Translations under genes and position numbers: made by a program
Notes under the pieces: generated by a model
Told to the model about the DNA's origin: nothing
What the model saw: the letters and a program-made list of their open reading frames with translations, nothing else
Databases searched by the model: none
DNA from: Nocardioides sp. YR527
GTDB taxonomy: Bacteria > Actinomycetota > Actinomycetes > Propionibacteriales > Nocardioidaceae
Direction: 5' to 3'
DNA length: 64,000 nt
NCBI RefSeq assembly: GCF_900101045.1
Contig: NZ_FNFN01000007.1
Span: 124,001-188,000 of the forward strand
Shown here: piece after piece, positions 37,708-45,368 of the stretch
How positions within the stretch are numbered: position 1 is the stretch's first letter
Layout: each line of letters starts with the position of its first letter

Positions 37708-39153
37708 CTACCGGGAGGGCGTGAGGTGGGTCGCAAGGTGCCGCGCCGTCACAGGGTGCGACCGCGCGAGCATGCCCACCGCGGCCAGCACGTAGTCGCT
37801 GTCGACCGCGCGCAGCGGCTCCTCCGGAAGCTGCCATCCACCGCGGGCCGACCAGCGCATCACCCGCTTCTCGATGCCCGGGCGACCGTGCCTGAGTACG
37901 CCGCCAGAGCCGATCACCACGCCGACCCGGCGCAGATCGGTCCCGGTGCGCTCGATGACCTTGCCACTCGGGGACAGCACGACCCGGGAGCGCCCCGCGT
38001 GCCGCTGCAGGGCCGTGGAGATCGCGATCCTCGCCAGGAGCTCGTCGATGTCCTTGTCCTGCTCGGTGCGCGGCAGCCAGCCGGGGTGGTTGCGCCGATG
38101 CTCGACCTCGCCGGAGAGGTCCGACTCGGCCAGGCTCGGGTGCGCGCCTCGCGCGCTTACTCCCTCGCTCGGCGCAGACGGACGAGCAAGCTCGCCGTCC
38201 GGCCTCGCTCCGGTCGTCTCGGAGTGGTCGGCCGCCGCGAGGGTCGTGGTCGCCGACCAGCGCATGCCCAGATCGCCCTCGACCGTCCGGGTCACCGGAG
38301 TGACGGCGACGACCTCCTCGCGCACGTGCTCAGCCTCGGGGTCGGGACGGACCACGCTGTGCACGTCGGTCGTGGCGCCGCCGACGTCGACGACGACCAC
38401 GTCCTCGCCGAGCACCTCGGCGAGCGTCTCGACGCCCTGGAGCACGACATCGGGGGTCGCCCCCTGGACGATCCGCCGGAAGTCGGACCGGCTGCTCAGG
38501 TGCTTGCCGCCGATCACGTGCTCGAGGAACATCTCCCGGACCGCCGCGCGGGCGCTCTCGGGCGCCAGCACTCCGATCTTGGGAACGACGTTGTCGCAGG
38601 TCACATGGGGAACGTCGGCCAAGATCGCGTCGATCTCGTCGTTCGCGTCGCGGTTGCCCGCGACCACGACGGGTCCGCGCCAGCCTGCCGCGGCCAGCCC
38701 ACGTGCGGCGGAGACGACGGCGTCCCGATTGCCACCGTCGGTGCCGCCGGTGAGCAGCACCAGGTCCGGGGTTGTGAAGCTGAGAGTGGACCCCAGGTCA
38801 CTCTCGGCTTCACAACCCGCGGTCGCGACCACGGCGACGACCTTGCCGCCGCTGGACAGCGCGACGCGACGTCCCGCCTCGGCCGTCACCAGCTCCTCGT
38901 TGCCGACCACGGCGATCCGGAGACCTCCGCCGGCCGAGGAGCAGGCGAGGACCTCGGCGTCTGCTGCCCGGGAGTCCTGCTCGGTGAGAGCGGCCAGGCA
39001 GGCGTCGTACGCCTCCATCACCTCGTGCAGCGAGGTCGGTGCGCTCACGGTGCCGAGGATCTCGCCGGAGACGAGGTCGACGTGGAGCGCCTTGGTCCAG
39101 GTGGAGCCGAAGTCGACGCAGACCGCGGTCCGGGGAGCGTCAGCTCTGGTCAA
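37708..39153 (-). CDS. Glutamate mutase MutL-family ATPase-like protein
   Basis: The 481-aa protein matches the MutL/GlmL family: actin-like ATPase start CVDFGSTWTKALHVDL, LACSSAGGGLRIAVVG, LLTGGTDGGN, VVVAGNRDANDEID, VVVVDVGGATTDVHSV, GVVIGSGGVLRH. MutL proteins are linked to B12-dependent mutases, but no mutase is in this window, so its partner is unknown. Two segments look inserted: residues about 112-129 (DNA palindrome 38769-38818) and about 310-341 (element at 38131-38222). The start is TTG at 39153, overlapping metB by 14 bp; no better in-frame start is seen. Confidence 0.82.
   Translation of the reverse strand: MTRADAPRTAVCVDFGSTWTKALHVDLVSGEILGTVSAPTSLHEVMEAYDACLAALTEQDSRAADAEVLACSSAGGGLRIAVVGNEELVTAEAGRRVALSSGGKVVAVVATAGCEAESDLGSTLSFTTPDLVLLTGGTDGGNRDAVVSAARGLAAAGWRGPVVVAGNRDANDEIDAILADVPHVTCDNVVPKIGVLAPESARAAVREMFLEHVIGGKHLSSRSDFRRIVQGATPDVVLQGVETLAEVLGEDVVVVDVGGATTDVHSVVRPDPEAEHVREEVVAVTPVTRTVEGDLGMRWSATTTLAAADHSETTGARPDGELARPSAPSEGVSARGAHPSLAESDLSGEVEHRRNHPGWLPRTEQDKDIDELLARIAISTALQRHAGRSRVVLSPSGKVIERTGTDLRRVGVVIGSGGVLRHGRPGIEKRVMRWSARGGWQLPEEPLRAVDSDYVLAAVGMLARSHPVTARHLATHLTPSR
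38131..38222. repeat. Insert-like element inside the MutL gene, encoding residues 311-341
   Basis: The segment codes for a low-complexity stretch (RPDGELARPSAPSEGVSARG) between two conserved parts of the protein. It includes a hairpin GACGGACGAGC-AA-GCTCGCCGTC (38177-38199, one bulged base). It resembles a small intragenic palindromic repeat that kept the reading frame. No second copy was seen in the window. Confidence 0.45.
38769..38818. repeat. 20-bp inverted repeat inside the MutL gene
   Basis: Left arm 38769-38788 (GGGTTGTGAAGC...GAGAGTG) and right arm 38799-38818 are complementary except for one position, with a 10-bp loop. The element is less GC-rich than its surroundings and encodes AESDLGSTLSFTTPD between two conserved MutL blocks. 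It looks like an inserted palindromic element that preserved the frame. Confidence 0.7.
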
Positions 39154-40309
39154 GGGCCTGCTCGAGGTCCGCGACCAGGTCCTCGGCGTACTCGATCCCG
39201 ACGGAGAGCCGCACCAGGTCGGCCGGCACCTCGAGGTCGGTGCCCGCGACGCTCGCGTGGGTCATCCGGCCGGGGTGCTCGATCAGGCTCTCGACACCGC
39301 CGAGCGACTCGCCCAGCGTGAAGATCTTGGTGCGCTCGCACACCGCGAGCGCAGCGGCCTCGCCACCGGTGACGCGGAAGGAGATCATGCCGCCGAACCG
39401 CTTCATCTGCTTCTGGGCGGTCGTGTGGCCGGGGTGCGTCTCCAGGCCCGGGTAGATGACCTCCCCGACCTTCGGGTGCGAGGTGAGGAAGTCGGCGACG
39501 CGCTCGGCGTTGTCGCAGTGGCGGTCCATGCGTACGGCCAGGGTCTTGAGACCACGAAGCGTCAGCCAGGCGCCGAACGGGTCGGCGATCGCGCCGGCGG
39601 CGTTCTGGAGGTAGCCGATCTTCTCCGCGAGCCCGAGGTCACGGACGATCACGGCCCCGCCGACGACGTCGGAGTGGCCACCGACGTACTTCGTGGTGGA
39701 GTGCACGACGACGTCGGCGCCGAGGGTGAGCGGCTGCTGCAGGTAGGGGCTGGCGAAGGTGTTGTCGACGACCAACCGCGCGCCGGCCTCGTGGGCGACC
39801 GTGGCCAGGGCGGAGATGTCGGCGATGTTGAGCAGCGGGTTGGTCGGCGTCTCCACCCAGACGACCTTGGTCTTGCCGGGCTGGATCGCGGCCGCGACCG
39901 CGTCGACGTCGGCCACCTGGGCCGGCGTGTGCTCGATGCCCCACTGGCTCTCGACCTTGTCGATGAGGCGGTGCGTGCCGCCGTAGGCGTCGTCGGGGAT
40001 GACCATGTGGTCACCGGGCCGCATCAGGCTGCGGATCAGGGTGTCCTCGGCGGCCAGACCGGAGGCGAAGGCGAACCCCTTCTCACCCTCCTCGACCGCC
40101 GCCAGCGCACCCTCGAGCGCGGTGCGGGTCGGGTTGGCGGAGCGGCTGTACTCATAGCCGTTGCGCAGGCCACCGACGCCGTCCTGCTTGTAGGTCGTAG
40201 TGGCGTAGATCGGCGGGATCACCGCACCCGTCGTCGGGTCGGGCTCGTAGCCCGCGTGGATCGCCTTGGTCTCGAAACCGGCCTTGCCGAGGTGCTGCTG
40301 CTCGCTCAC
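39140..40309 (-). CDS. metB: Cystathionine gamma-synthase
   Basis: The 389-aa PLP enzyme of the Cys/Met metabolism family has GFETKAIHAGYEPDPTTGAVIPPIYATTTY, PLP Lys in VVHSTTKYVGGHSDVVGG, and the C-terminal SLGGVESLIEHPGRMTHASV. It joins an activated homoserine ester with cysteine to make cystathionine; gamma-lyase activity is hard to exclude from sequence. It starts with GTG at 40309. Its end overlaps the MutL-family gene. It is divergent from msrA, so two sulfur-related genes share a control region. Confidence 0.92.
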   Translation of the reverse strand: MSEQQHLGKAGFETKAIHAGYEPDPTTGAVIPPIYATTTYKQDGVGGLRNGYEYSRSANPTRTALEGALAAVEEGEKGFAFASGLAAEDTLIRSLMRPGDHMVIPDDAYGGTHRLIDKVESQWGIEHTPAQVADVDAVAAAIQPGKTKVVWVETPTNPLLNIADISALATVAHEAGARLVVDNTFASPYLQQPLTLGADVVVHSTTKYVGGHSDVVGGAVIVRDLGLAEKIGYLQNAAGAIADPFGAWLTLRGLKTLAVRMDRHCDNAERVADFLTSHPKVGEVIYPGLETHPGHTTAQKQMKRFGGMISFRVTGGEAAALAVCERTKIFTLGESLGGVESLIEHPGRMTHASVAGTDLEVPADLVRLSVGIEYAEDLVADLEQALDQS

Positions 40310-40414
40310 ACGACCGAGCCTACGTCCGATCCCACCTCGCGGCCCATCCGGGAACGTTCGCGCGTCGAACTGTGTTGGAGACTGGTAGCAACCCTGACTT
40401 TCTGGAGGTCACTC

Positions 40415-41068
40415 ATGTTCGGTCGACCAGCACAGCTCTTCCCCGAGGACCGCACCCTCGCCGGGCGCGACCAGGCCCTCTTCGACCTGCCCGCGAAGCA
40501 CCGCGTCCTGGGGACTGCGCTGCTCGCCTCCCCCGAGGACGGAACCGCTCCCGAGGGGTCCGAGGTGGCGTACTTCGGTCTCGGCTGTTTCTGGGGCGCC
40601 GAGGAGATCTTCTGGCAGATGCCGGGGGTCTACTCGACCGCGGTCGGCTACCAGGGCGGCACCACGGCCAACCCGACCTACGAGGAGGTCTGCAGCGGCC
40701 GGACCAACCACACCGAGGCGGTCCGGGTCGTCTTCGATCCCGCCGTGGTCTCCTACGCGGACCTCGTCAAGAAGTTCTTCGAGGTCCACGACCCGACGCA
40801 GGGGATGCGGCAGGGCAACGACGTCGGTACGCAGTACCGCTCGGCCCTCTACTACGTCTCCGACGCCCAGCGGCAGACCGCTGAGGAGCTGACCAAGATC
40901 TACGGCGAGGAGATCACCAAGCGCGGCTACGGCGAGATCACCACCGAGATCCGGGAGGTCCCGACCTTCTTCGCCGCGGAGCCCGCCCACCAGCAGTACC
41001 TGGACCGCGTGCCCAACGGCTACCGCTGCCACGCGAACACGGGCATCGCCTTCCCCGCGAACGCCTGA
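40415..41068 (+). CDS. msrA: Peptide-methionine (S)-S-oxide reductase MsrA
   Basis: The 217-aa protein has the catalytic GCFWG (residues about 53-57) in AYFGLGCFWGAEEIFWQMPGV, then TAVGYQGGTTANPTYEEVCSGRTNHTEAVRVVFDP and HQQYLDRVPNGYRCHANTG with a resolving Cys. It reduces methionine-S-sulfoxide in proteins using thioredoxin. GGAGG stands 8 nt before the ATG at 40415; the much longer frame upstream is an artefact of the opposite strand. It is convergent with the GNAT gene, 2 bp apart. Confidence 0.96.
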   Translation: MFGRPAQLFPEDRTLAGRDQALFDLPAKHRVLGTALLASPEDGTAPEGSEVAYFGLGCFWGAEEIFWQMPGVYSTAVGYQGGTTANPTYEEVCSGRTNHTEAVRVVFDPAVVSYADLVKKFFEVHDPTQGMRQGNDVGTQYRSALYYVSDAQRQTAEELTKIYGEEITKRGYGEITTEIREVPTFFAAEPAHQQYLDRVPNGYRCHANTGIAFPANA

Positions 41069-41070
41069 GG

Positions 41071-41550
41071 TCAGGTCAGCGGCAGATACATCACATGGAG
41101 GCCGACCCGGCCGTGCGACGTCGAGTCGAACGCGTCCGGGACGGTCCCGATGATCTGGAAGCCGAGCGACTGCCACAGGCGTACGGCGGTGGTGTTCGTC
41201 TCCACGACCGCGTTGAACTGGATGCCGTGGAAGCCGTTGTCCTTGTGCCACTGCACGCAGTAGTCGCCGAGGGTGCGGCCGAGACCCTTGCCGCGGGCGG
41301 CCGGGGAGACCATGAACGAGGCGGTGCCGATGTGGCTGCCGCGGCCGGGGCGGTTCGGGCCCATCTTGGCGCTGCCCAGGATCTGATCGCCCTCGACCGC
41401 GACGACCACGTGGTCGTACATCCACAGGTCCCTGGCCTCCTCGGAGGTGAGGCCTTCGGGGTAGGCGTAGGTCTCCCCCGCCTCCACGATCTCGGACCAG
41501 AACGGGTAGATCTGCGGCCAGTCCTCGGCCGTCGCTTCACGGATCTGCAT
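41071..41550 (-). CDS. GNAT-family N-acetyltransferase
   Basis: 159 aa with the GNAT fold: IREATAEDWPQIYPFWSEIV, VVAVEGDQILGSAKM, the acetyl-CoA loop VSPAARGKGLGRTLGDYCVQW, and VRLWQSLGFQIIGTVPDAF. This resembles phosphinothricin-type or YhhY-like acetyltransferases; the substrate is not clear. The ATG shares one base with the DinB stop (TGATG), so the two are translationally coupled. Confidence 0.9.
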   Translation of the reverse strand: MQIREATAEDWPQIYPFWSEIVEAGETYAYPEGLTSEEARDLWMYDHVVVAVEGDQILGSAKMGPNRPGRGSHIGTASFMVSPAARGKGLGRTLGDYCVQWHKDNGFHGIQFNAVVETNTTAVRLWQSLGFQIIGTVPDAFDSTSHGRVGLHVMYLPLT

Positions 41551-42089
41551 CAGAGGTCCTGCTTTCCGTCGATGGCCTCGCGCATGAGGTCGGCGTGACC
41601 GCAGTGGCGGGCGTACTCCTCGATCATGTGGACCAGGATCCAGCGCAGGCTGACCGACTGGCCATCCCGGGTCGTCCCGACCGCGATGCGGTCGAGGGAA
41701 CCAGCGGTGTCGGTGAGCTCGTTGGAGCGAGCGATCGCATCGCGGAGCAGGGTGCGCAGCGCCTCGGGGTCGTCCGCGGCGGCGCTGTTGAACTCCCAGT
41801 CCGGGTCCTCACCCCAGGGAGCCGTGTCGAACGGCGGGAACGGGCCGTTGCCGGCCAGGCGTACGCCGAACCAGGTGTCCTCGACGTGCGCCATGTGCTT
41901 GAGGATTCCGGCCAGGGTCATGGTCGTGGGCGGGAAGGGGCGGTTGATCTGCTCGTGGTCGAGGCCCGCGACCTGCCTGAGCAAGGTCGCCCGGTGGAAG
42001 TCGAGGAAGGTGCGCAGGGTCGTGGACTCGTCCGCGACATAGGGGGCGCCAGTCGGATGGCGGGTGTCCTCGAAGAGTGCCTCGGTCAT
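41550..42089 (-). CDS. DinB/DUF664 family protein
   Basis: 179 aa from the ATG at 42089 (a TTG at 42098 is less likely). The metal-site histidines of the four-helix bundle are visible in LAGILKHMAHVEDTWF and SLRWILVHMIEEYARHCGHADLMREAIDG; the latter is the classic DUF664 end. It is the second DinB-like protein in the window (the other is at 11900-12418), and such proteins may be mycothiol-dependent transferases. It is co-transcribed with the GNAT gene downstream. Confidence 0.9.
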   Translation of the reverse strand: MTEALFEDTRHPTGAPYVADESTTLRTFLDFHRATLLRQVAGLDHEQINRPFPPTTMTLAGILKHMAHVEDTWFGVRLAGNGPFPPFDTAPWGEDPDWEFNSAAADDPEALRTLLRDAIARSNELTDTAGSLDRIAVGTTRDGQSVSLRWILVHMIEEYARHCGHADLMREAIDGKQDL

Positions 42090-42141
42090 GAGCGCCAACG
42101 TAGCGGCGGAGAGTTTCCTCGGCGAATCACTTCCGCAAAAC

Positions 42142-42159
42142 TGAAACGCGTTCTAGATT
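42142..42159 (+). promoter_or_regulatory. KstR-like operator and -10 element
   Basis: TGAAACGCGTTCTA (42142-42155) fits the tnnAACnnGTTnna motif described for the TetR repressor KstR of mycobacteria and rhodococci. TAGATT (42154-42159) overlaps its end and lies 7 nt before the ATG at 42167. Control of the following genes by a KstR-like steroid or lipid repressor is possible. No such regulator is adjacent. Confidence 0.5.
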
Positions 42160-42166
42160 TGGGCGC

Positions 42167-43279
42167 ATGCCCCACGCTCCCGGAAGTCCACAGAGTCTCG
42201 AGAAGCCCCTCAGAGTCGTCGTCTGGTCCACCGGCACGGTGGGACGACATGCGATCGCGGGAGTCGATGCGCATCCGGACCTGGAGCTGGTCGGGGTCTG
42301 GACGTCGACGCCGGAGAAGGCCGGGGTCGACGCCGGGGAGCTGGCGGGGCTGGGGCGCACGCTGGGAGTTGCCGCGACCCTGTCGCGCGAGGAGCTGATC
42401 GCGCTCGCCCCGGACTGCGTGGTGCACGCGGCGATGACCGACGACCGGGTTTTCGAGTCGATCGAGGATCTGACCGGGCTGATCCGGGACGGGGTCAACG
42501 TCGTCTCCTCCGGGCCGGTGATCCTGGTCCACCCGCAGGGGACGCTGCCGGACGAGATGATCGAGGGCATCGACCGGGCGGGGCGCGAGGGCGGTGCGTC
42601 GCTGCACGTCAACGGCATCGACCCGGGCTTCGCCAACGACGTCCTGCCGCTCGCGATGACGTCGCTGTCCCAGCGGATCGACCACCTCCGGGTCTCGGAG
42701 ATCGCGGACTACTCGACGTACTTCCAGCCTGTAGTGATGAAGGATCTCTTCGGCTTCGGGGGCTCGCTGGAGGACAAGCCGTTCCTGTGGGAGCCCGGCG
42801 TGCTGAGCACCGCCTGGGGCCCCGTCGTCCGGGTCCTCGCCGCCGGTCTCGGGGTGACCCTCGACGAGCCGCTCGTCGAGCACGTCGAGCGCCGCCCGGC
42901 GGCCAAGGACACCAAGACCGTGTCGGTCGACATCGCGGAGGGCACCCAGGGATCCGTACGCTTCACCGTCACCGGCAGTGTCGACGGAGTCCCCCGCATC
43001 ACCCTCGAGCACGTCACCCGGACCGACGCGGAGTCCGATCCCGACTGGCCCACCCCGGCCACCGGCGACGGCTGCTACCGCATCGAGATCACCGGCGAGC
43101 CGTCGATGACCGTCGAGTTCAGCCACCACGGGGAGCACGGCGACCACAACGTCTCCGGGATGATCGTCACCGCCCAGCGCCTGGTCAACGCCATCCCCGC
43201 CGTCGTCGCCGCCGCCCCCGGCCTCGTGAGCCCCCTCGACCTCCCCCTGATCACCGGCCGCGGCCTGGTCACCCCATGA
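42167..43279 (+). CDS. DapB-like NAD(P)-dependent reductase (diaminopentanoate dehydrogenase-like fold)
   Basis: The 370-aa protein has a Rossmann N-terminus (LRVVVWSTGTVGRHAIAGVDAHPDLELVGVW) and the pattern of the mycobacterial 'dihydrodipicolinate reductase family' proteins, related to 2,4-diaminopentanoate dehydrogenase: NVVSSGPVILVHP, LHVNGIDPGFANDVLPLAM, ADYSTYFQ, FGFGGSLED. It is not a lysine-pathway DapB. Such genes are often found in steroid or lipid catabolic regulons, in line with the KstR-like box upstream. The start has no Shine-Dalgarno and is probably leaderless. The SDR gene follows after a 229-bp repeat array. Confidence 0.85.
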   Translation: MPHAPGSPQSLEKPLRVVVWSTGTVGRHAIAGVDAHPDLELVGVWTSTPEKAGVDAGELAGLGRTLGVAATLSREELIALAPDCVVHAAMTDDRVFESIEDLTGLIRDGVNVVSSGPVILVHPQGTLPDEMIEGIDRAGREGGASLHVNGIDPGFANDVLPLAMTSLSQRIDHLRVSEIADYSTYFQPVVMKDLFGFGGSLEDKPFLWEPGVLSTAWGPVVRVLAAGLGVTLDEPLVEHVERRPAAKDTKTVSVDIAEGTQGSVRFTVTGSVDGVPRITLEHVTRTDAESDPDWPTPATGDGCYRIEITGEPSMTVEFSHHGEHGDHNVSGMIVTAQRLVNAIPAVVAAAPGLVSPLDLPLITGRGLVTP

Positions 43280-43284
43280 GCGAG

Positions 43285-43495
43285 ACGTCAAGCGCGTCGG
43301 CCGAAGCGTCACGTACGTCACTCGACACGTCACTCCGGTCGGCCGACACGTCACGCACGTCGCTCGACACGTCACCTGTGCCATTTCGGCCAGCGCAAGT
43401 GACTCTTCGGCCGACCGGAGCGACACTTCGGCCGACGCGGCTGGCATCTCGTACGACGCAAGCGACGCTTCGGCCGACGTACCTGACGCTTCGAC
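43285..43495. repeat. Head-to-head array of 21-bp repeats
   Basis: Block A (43285-43379) holds a partial unit and four units of 21 bp beginning GTCGGCCGA or GTCRCTCGA (43296-43316, 43317-43337, 43338-43358, 43359-43379). Block B (about 43378-43495) holds five units and a partial one in the opposite sense, centred on TTCGGCCGAC. The unit equals seven codons. One unit (43296-43316) is identical to a unit in cydDC at 57812-57832. No gene of its own is visible in this 229-bp gap. Confidence 0.9.
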
Positions 43496-43508
43496 ATGGA
43501 GGAAGCAG

Positions 43509-44327
43509 ATGAGCATTCTCGAACGATTCAGACTGACCGACCACGTTGCGGTCGTGACGGGGGCGGGGCGCGGGATCGGGGCGGCGACCGCGGTGGCGCT
43601 GGCCGAGGCGGGGGCGGACGTGGTGATCGCTTCGCGGACCGAGAAACAGCTGCGCGGGGTCGCCGAGAAGGTCGAGGCGGTGGGTCGGCGGGCGCTGGTG
43701 GTGCCGGCGGACCTGGCCGACACGGCGGCGACGGCGGCGTTGGCCGAGCAGGCGTACGAGGAGTTCGGGCGGCTCGACATCGTGGTCAACAACGTGGGCG
43801 GGACGATCCCGAACACGTTCCTCGACACCGACGAGGGCTACCTCGAGGAGGCCTTCCACTTCAACGTGACCACGGCGCACGCGCTGACCCGGGCGGCTGT
43901 TCCCTACATGGTGAAGAGCCCGGACGGGCAGCAGTCGGTGGTGTCGATCAGCTCGATGATGGGACGTACCGCGGGCAGGGGCTATCTCGCCTACGGGACC
44001 GCGAAGGCGGCGTTGGCGCACTGGACACGGCTGGCCGCGACCGACTTGGCGCCGCGGATCAGGGTGAACGGGATCTTCGTCGGCTCGGTGCGTACGAGCG
44101 CCCTCGAGTTCGTGGCGGGCGATGACACGATGCGCGGCGAGATCGAGTCGAAGACCCCGCTCGGACGCATCGGCGACGCGGAGGACATCGCCGCCGCGGT
44201 CGTCTATCTGACCTCCCGGGCCGGGCAGTTCGTCACCGGGAAGATGCTCGAGGTCGACGGCGGCACCGAAGCGCCGACCCTCGACCTCAAGCTCCCCGAC
44301 GTCGCGCCAGATCGCCAGAACGGCTAG
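43509..44327 (+). CDS. Short-chain dehydrogenase/reductase
   Basis: 272 aa, classical SDR: cofactor loop VVTGAGRGIGAAT, NNVGG, active-site Ser in VVSISSMMGRT, and YGTAK with the Tyr/Lys pair, then RVNGIFVGSVRTSALEF and a GKMLEVDGGTE end. It oxidises or reduces a hydroxyl or keto group with NAD(P). GGAGGA lies before the ATG. It may share the KstR-like control of the preceding reductase if transcription passes the repeat array; a promoter within the array is also possible. Its end overlaps the convergent GNAT gene by 4 bp. Confidence 0.93.
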   Translation: MSILERFRLTDHVAVVTGAGRGIGAATAVALAEAGADVVIASRTEKQLRGVAEKVEAVGRRALVVPADLADTAATAALAEQAYEEFGRLDIVVNNVGGTIPNTFLDTDEGYLEEAFHFNVTTAHALTRAAVPYMVKSPDGQQSVVSISSMMGRTAGRGYLAYGTAKAALAHWTRLAATDLAPRIRVNGIFVGSVRTSALEFVAGDDTMRGEIESKTPLGRIGDAEDIAAAVVYLTSRAGQFVTGKMLEVDGGTEAPTLDLKLPDVAPDRQNG

Positions 44328-45349
44328 ACGGTGACGTCCTTGTGCCAGGACTCGGTGACGTAGTCGGTCACCCAGCCCATCGACTTGTAGAGCCCGTCGG
44401 CCCCGGTGGGGCTGTCGGCGTCGACCTCGAGCGAGACCCGGTCACGGCCGCGCTCGATGGCGTCGCCGATGACGGCGTGGAGCAGCCCCTTGGCCACCCC
44501 GCGACCGCGGGCGTTGCGGTTGACCCCGATGTACTCGACGTACGTCCCCTCGACCCCGGCCGCGTTGGCGGGCAGCACCGAGGCGACCAGCGAACCGGCA
44601 GGCAGGACGGTGTCCGGGTCCTCAGGATCGTCCACATAGGCCAGCCACCAGTGGTTCCAGCGATGGCCGGGGTCCTCGCGGAGACGCTGCACGAACTCCG
44701 GGAAGCTCTCCCGGTAGGAGTTGAAGTGGTCCTGGAAGGACTCCTCCAGCGTCTGGTGGACCGTCTGCAGGTCGGACGCGACGGGCATCCCGTTCTCGTG
44801 AGTCTCGACCGTCCGGATGGTGACTCCTGCGCGCAGCGCCGGGACCTCCTCGTCGGGATGCACGGGCCGGCTCATATGGAGCCAGGTGCGTTTGTTGGTG
44901 AACTCCGCCGCCGCCAGCCACTCGCGCTGCACGGTGTCGTCGGCGAACGGGCTGGCGTCGAGGTGGGACTCGGCGATGCCACGCAGCACGGCCATCGATC
45001 GGGCCTGGTCCTCGAGCCAGGCGTAGAGCCCGGCCGCGACCTCTGCGGCCTGGGCGATGGTGCGGTCGACGTAGAGGTAGACGAGGGTACGGCCGGCGGC
45101 GCGGTCGTGGGCGATGGCCCAGGCGCGGATTTCTCCGCCGGGGTCGACCGCGACGACCTGCTGGCGGGTCCAGGAAGCGGGTCCGGCGACCTCGCCGGTG
45201 ATCGCGTCGGCGTCGACCTTTCCGGACCCCTCGAAGGGTGTCTTGTCGGCTGCTCGGAGCCTCAGAAGTGCGGGCAGATCGTCGAGGTCTGGAACCTTCG
45301 TCGTCCATCCATCAGGGAGTTCCACGGGCGTCTCGCTATGGTCGCTCAC
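44324..45349 (-). CDS. Two-domain GNAT acetyltransferase
   Basis: 341 aa from a GTG at 45349. Two GNAT-like halves are joined, as in MshD and related actinobacterial proteins. The N-terminal half (about 10-160) has a degenerate fold; the C-terminal half carries YVEYIGVNRNARGRGVAKGLLHAVIGDAIERG, a good acetyl-CoA loop, and GLYKSMGWV. It is not clearly MshD, and the substrate is unknown. It lies alone on the minus strand, convergent with the SDR gene. Confidence 0.85.
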   Translation of the reverse strand: MSDHSETPVELPDGWTTKVPDLDDLPALLRLRAADKTPFEGSGKVDADAITGEVAGPASWTRQQVVAVDPGGEIRAWAIAHDRAAGRTLVYLYVDRTIAQAAEVAAGLYAWLEDQARSMAVLRGIAESHLDASPFADDTVQREWLAAAEFTNKRTWLHMSRPVHPDEEVPALRAGVTIRTVETHENGMPVASDLQTVHQTLEESFQDHFNSYRESFPEFVQRLREDPGHRWNHWWLAYVDDPEDPDTVLPAGSLVASVLPANAAGVEGTYVEYIGVNRNARGRGVAKGLLHAVIGDAIERGRDRVSLEVDADSPTGADGLYKSMGWVTDYVTESWHKDVTV

Positions 45350-45368
45350 CCAGCCATTGTCCCAAACG

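Noticed and set aside
37874..40414. Long N-terminal extension of MsrA
   Set aside because: It is antisense to MutL and metB; the ATG at 40415 has a good Shine-Dalgarno and starts the MsrA family sequence.
43269..44021. Minus-strand frame over the 21-bp repeat array as a gene
   Set aside because: It is antisense to the SDR gene and its heptads simply reflect the repeat DNA.
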